A DNA stretch of 64,000 bases from Linderina pennispora (Eukaryota; Kickxellomycota; Kickxellomycetes; Kickxellales; Kickxellaceae), in NCBI RefSeq assembly GCF_002104995.1, contig NW_024468256.1:268001-332000 (forward strand), written 5' to 3'. The notes beneath the pieces were generated by a model. That model was not told the DNA's origin. It was given only the letters and a program-made list of their open reading frames with translations, and ran no database searches. The translations under genes were made by a program, and so were the position numbers. How positions within the stretch are numbered: position 1 is the stretch's first letter; every line of letters begins with the position of its first letter. Positions 61,157 through 64,000 of the stretch are shown piece after piece.

Positions 61157-62632
61157 TTAGTCTCTGACATGAGTGCCGGTGGGCTTAGCGTGGTACACGT
61201 TGTCAGTGGGAACACCGAAGTTGGTCCAGTACGAGGGGCGACCATGGCTGTTATGCGAGTGAGGGGAACGGGAGTGGCGAGAGTGGGGGTGACGGCTATG
61301 GCGCGAAGGGCGGGAGCGGGAGTGACGGTTGCGGCGTTCCTCGCAAAGCTTCTCGACCTCGGCAATCTTGCTCTCAATCAGCTCAATGACATCTGAAGGG
61401 AGGCCAGATGGGAGCTCGATCTCAGGGAAACCGCTCTCCTCATCATTGGACCCGTCGTCGGATTCAAGCTCGCTGAGCTCGACATCCGAGGTGGCAGGAA
61501 TATCGGTAGGAAGCACAGTCGGATAGTCGGTGGGGATAGTGGTAGCGTCGGTAGTCTCCTCAGCCGAAGAATCAGCAGCCGTTGTGATATCATCAAGGAC
61601 AGAGCTGGAGTCCCCAGCAGACGAGTAGTCAGTAGGAATGGCAGTGGTCTCAGCGGCAGTCGACTCGATAGCAGTGGTCTCGGCAGCAGACGAGTAGCCA
61701 GTCGGGATGCCGCTAACATCGGTGGTCTCAGCAACAGTCGATTCAACAGCGGTCGACTCAACAGCGGTCGACTCACCACCGGTGGTCTCAACAGCGGTGG
61801 TCTCGACAGCGGTGGTCTCAACAGCGGTGGTCTCGACAGCGGTGGTCTCAACAGCGGTGGTCTCGGCAGGAGTCGACTCAGCAGCAGATGAGTAGTCGGT
61901 CGGGATGCCGCTAACATCGGTGGTCTCAGCAACAGTCGACTCAACATCGGTGGTCTCAACAGCGGTGGTCTCAACAGCGGTGGTCTCGACAGCGGTGGTC
62001 TCAACAGCGGTGGTCTCAACAGCGGTGGTCTCGGCAGGAGTCGACTCAGCAGCAGATGAGTAGTCGGTCGGGATGCCGCTAACATCGGTGGTCTCAGCAA
62101 CAGTCGACTCAACATCGGTGGTCTCAACAGCAGTGGTCTCAACAGCGGTGGTCTCGACAGCGGTGGTCTCGGCAGGAGTCGACTCAGCAGCAGATGAGTA
62201 GTCGGTCGGAATGCCGCTAACATCGGTGGTCTCAACAGCAGTGGTCTCAACAGCGGTAGTCTCAACAGCGGTAGTCTCAACAGGAGTTGACTCAGCAACT
62301 GATGAATCAGCACCAGTGGTCTCAGCGGCTGTGCTTTCCTCAGCTGAAGAATCCGCAATGGATGAGTAGTCGCTAGAGTCGTCCTCCGAGATGATGGAGG
62401 ACTCATCCTCTGAAGAGGAGTCAGCGGCAGTAGTGATCTCATCGAGGACGGAGCTAGAGCCAAGGGTGGGGAACGAGCTCGGAGCAGCGCTGGAGATATC
62501 GGTGGGATAATAATCGCTGGGAATTGCAACAGTCGAATAGCCGCCCGCAAAGCGTGCCTGGTTGGCAATGTTGATGGGGGTGGCCATGGCCGCGACAGCG
62601 AGAACAGTGGAAAGGACGATGGAAACCTTCAT
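61157..62632 (-). CDS. Secreted ETTAV-repeat mucin-like protein, member 3
   Basis: This is an intact frame of 491 residues with signal peptide MKVSIVLSTVLAVAAMATP. An acidic Ser-rich segment is followed by about 240 residues of nested repeats. The unit is ETTAV, grouped into higher-order blocks that each contain TDVSGIPTDYSSAAESTPA. After an acidic stretch comes IELPSGLPSDVIELIESKIA with EVEKLCEERRNRHSR, the motif shared with member 2. An Arg/Ser/His-rich tail follows (RPSRHSRHPHSRHSR). The design (signal peptide, Thr-rich stalk, small helical motif, basic His tail) suggests a wall or surface protein. No GPI signal is visible. Function unknown. Confidence 0.75.
   Translation of the reverse strand: MKVSIVLSTVLAVAAMATPINIANQARFAGGYSTVAIPSDYYPTDISSAAPSSFPTLGSSSVLDEITTAADSSSEDESSIISEDDSSDYSSIADSSAEESTAAETTGADSSVAESTPVETTAVETTAVETTAVETTDVSGIPTDYSSAAESTPAETTAVETTAVETTAVETTDVESTVAETTDVSGIPTDYSSAAESTPAETTAVETTAVETTAVETTAVETTAVETTDVESTVAETTDVSGIPTDYSSAAESTPAETTAVETTAVETTAVETTAVETTAVETTGGESTAVESTAVESTVAETTDVSGIPTGYSSAAETTAIESTAAETTAIPTDYSSAGDSSSVLDDITTAADSSAEETTDATTIPTDYPTVLPTDIPATSDVELSELESDDGSNDEESGFPEIELPSGLPSDVIELIESKIAEVEKLCEERRNRHSRSRPSRHSRHPHSRHSRSPHSHNSHGRPSYWTNFGVPTDNVYHAKPTGTHVRD
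61640..62340 (-). repeat. Nested 15-bp coding repeats within the ETTAV protein gene
   Basis: The 15-nt unit, on the plus strand ACAGCGGTGGTCTCA or close variants, is repeated many times. It is grouped into four larger blocks, each beginning near 61690, 61890, 62060 and 62205 with ATGCCGCTAACATCGGTGG. The near-identity at nucleotide level points to recent expansion. Copy number in an assembly may be unreliable. Confidence 0.9.
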
Positions 62633-62687
62633 TATTATGTAACTGGCGTTATTTTGGTTTCGTAAGGATGCGAGTAATTCTTCAAGA

Positions 62688-62704
62688 ATATAGACCGGCT
62701 ATAT
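62688..62704 (-). promoter_or_regulatory. Shared promoter palindrome, copy 3
   Basis: ATATAG-ACCGG-CTATAT on the plus strand, differing from copy 1 at one spacer base. It lies 56-72 bp upstream of the member 3 ATG. Confidence 0.7.
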
Positions 62705-62810
62705 CTTTAAGATGTAGGAGGAATGTAAGAGAGAGGAAGGGGAAGGGTAATGGAGCGGAGCACCGTGGAACGAGTGATGACTTGCTAGCATTGCCGGGTC
62801 TCTCGACGCC

Positions 62811-62822
62811 TCTGTTTTATAG
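62811..62822 (-). promoter_or_regulatory. TATA element of secreted family member 3
   Basis: CTATAAAACAGA on the minus strand, about 179 bp upstream of the ATG, matching the member 2 promoter. Confidence 0.6.
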
Positions 62823-63511
62823 GCAGAGACTCGTTGGTTCCATCGGCCGCGGTACTGGCCAGAAAGAAGAGGATTCCACACGAGTTTGTTGGTGTTTGAG
62901 TTCATGGGAATGTACACATGCACTGCCTGTGATAGATTGCGACACTATTGCGATCTGCAACCACCGGACCGCTTGGGGACCACGGTTTGCTTAGCTGTGA
63001 GCACAATTTTATCCCCATTTGTGTGATACACGATGCATGTGTCGTAATGTTCGCCTGCTCGTGCATTTGACTACTCAACAAAGCGGTGTGTGGGTCGTGA
63101 GAGCAACTACACATGAGCACGGTATGAACTATTTATAGCAGGCGATCGTTGCTTAATGCTTTCCTGGTTCAAATCGATTCTGAACTCTAGAGAGTTTATT
63201 GTTCCACACTACCAATTGTTCAAACAACTTTGTTTTTATTACATCATTGATAATGCAAGGTACATCCCCGCGAGGTGTCACCGAGTTGGGGTAGCCTTGT
63301 CTTCACAGGCCAGCAGAACAGCCCCTTTGGGTTCCAGAGCGGCAATGCGCTGCACGATGATGGAAGTGATTGTATAAAGCAACCATAAAAGAAAATTCCT
63401 TGAACCTAAATTACAATTAACTAATTTTCTACTTGTGATGTAAACAGCAGTGCGACTTGGTATTGGTGAGCTGGAGCAATTACGCAACAGCATGAGAAGC
63501 GGTCAGAACGG

Positions 63512-63640
63512 TCAGAGCGGCGGAAAGAAGTGCTCTTTAATCAAGTGATCACGTGCAGCAAGCAGATTTGAGAACAACTCGCCACACACATTGCACTTGA
63601 ATGCCTGTGGAATTGTCGGCCGATGAATTCTGAAATCCAT
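63512..63640 (-). CDS. Candidate single-C2H2-zinc-finger microprotein or terminal exon
   Basis: An ATG at 63640 opens 42 codons. They contain KCNVCGELFSNLLAARDHLI followed by KEH, which fits Cys-x2-Cys-x12-His-x4-His (residues 16, 19, 32, 37). That spacing is a textbook C2H2 finger and unlikely in a random 42-codon frame. It could be a complete microprotein or the last exon of a larger zinc-finger gene. A CAG just inside the ATG (end of TATGGATTTCAG) could serve as a splice acceptor. No upstream exon is evident before the window edge. Confidence 0.4.
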   Translation of the reverse strand: MDFRIHRPTIPQAFKCNVCGELFSNLLAARDHLIKEHFFPPL

Positions 63641-64000
63641 AGTGATAGGGGATCTTTAAGGTTGTGCTGTGGGGGAAATGTAAAATGTATAAAAGGCAAT
63701 TTGGTGGTCCGGCGACGGAGATTGCAGACTGCCCTTTTTATGCCTATCTGTGATCGATGCCCAGCCCGTCCGCTCGGCAAGGGCCACTGGTCGGGGATAT
63801 TTGTCATCAGAAAAATATATTGGTCAGTTGCCTCCAATCGCGCCCCACTGGTCGAGTTCCCTCAAAAATAGCTTGCACCCGCCAACAATCCCAGTGAATC
63901 CCGCTTATATTGGCTCTGCGCAGGAATTGCTTACAAACCAACCCCGCACTACAATCAAGACCGACTAGATTTTGCACTATCCTCATTGAAGACACGACAA
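63641..64000. other. Window end, no gene recognised
   Basis: The last 360 bp hold short overlapping ORFs on both strands. A TATAAAAG on the plus strand near 63689 could be a core promoter for something beyond the window. Confidence 0.3.

Larger units (their letters stand above)
62633..63511. other. Promoter of member 3 and flanking non-coding sequence
   Basis: An 879-bp region with the member 3 core promoter at the left. The remainder is AT-rich, with short overlapping ORFs and no recognisable gene. Confidence 0.4.

Noticed and set aside
61378-62568. A 396-codon minus-strand ORF rich in Leu/Arg/Pro overlapping the ETTAV gene
   Set aside because: It is the alternate-frame reading of the 15-bp repeat. 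The unit length is a multiple of three, so all frames stay open. It has no signal peptide or domain.
57920-62632. A secondary-metabolite or virulence cluster at the right end
   Set aside because: The three genes are paralogous secreted low-complexity proteins. No biosynthetic enzymes, transporters or recognisable toxin domains accompany them.
63165-63180. GGTTCAAATCGATTC resembling a tRNA T-loop
   Set aside because: No acceptor stem, A box or anticodon arm could be formed with the flanking sequence.
1-64000. CRISPR arrays, insertion sequences, operons or ribosome binding sites
   Set aside because: The intron-containing genes and fungal families show a eukaryotic nuclear genome, and no regular spaced direct repeats or transposase ORFs were seen.

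Overview
This window is nuclear DNA from a fungus. The evidence is fungus-typical families (an Mbp1/Swi4-like APSES regulator, a secreted M36 fungalysin, a Gno1/Pxr1 G-patch protein, a DUF7707-type cysteine-rich GPI protein), short GT-AG introns (about 60-380 bp), GC-rich coding sequence and about one gene per 2 kb. An animal-type mitochondrial glutamate dehydrogenase, ASH2L-like rather than Bre2-like architecture, and His/Arg/Ser-rich secreted proteins fit an early-diverging lineage, possibly Kickxellomycotina. The clade is inference only.

Layout. 1-1.6 kb: fungalysin cut by the window edge. 3.1-6.7 kb: Mbp1-like cell-cycle regulator. 8.6-20.6 kb: a dense block with ASH2-like COMPASS subunit, Gno1/Pxr1, Rab5 GTPase, mitochondrial m-AAA protease, a Pho85-type cyclin, mitochondrial tryptophanyl-tRNA synthetase and glutamate dehydrogenase. 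21.0-24.6 kb: two alkaline ceramidase paralogues head to head. 25.5-31.4 kb: DUF7707-like GPI protein, mitochondrial NAD(H) kinase, a small four-TM protein, Nse2 SUMO ligase, AMMECR1 and a double-psi beta-barrel GPI protein. 32-38 kb: a cytochrome P450 C-terminal relic, NRDE2 and two uncharacterised genes. 38.0-43.3 kb: a gene-poor stretch of 5.3 kb. 43.3-57.7 kb: NAK-family kinase, a solitary gag-like gene, a disordered unknown protein, a mitochondrial helical-repeat protein, a cytochrome-b5-reductase-like enzyme, dynamitin and a degenerate crotonase. 57.9-62.6 kb: three tandem secreted low-complexity proteins sharing signal peptides and promoter elements. 63.5 kb: a possible single-C2H2-finger microprotein.

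The genes form no single pathway. Most are housekeeping genes, with several tail-to-tail pairs separated by 10-100 bp and bidirectional promoters near 300 bp. Mitochondrial functions recur: m-AAA protease, TrpRS, GDH, NAD(H) kinase, the reductase and the helical-repeat protein.

Many genes are broken by small frameshifts. Almost all that can be resolved look like a single extra base, often lengthening a homopolymer. I treat these as probable assembly errors and annotate the genes across the breaks. The most interesting local signals are the shared promoter palindrome of the three secreted genes, the ceramidase pair with a common 25-nt microexon, the lone gag-like gene with a 34-codon in-frame extension, and the P450 relic.
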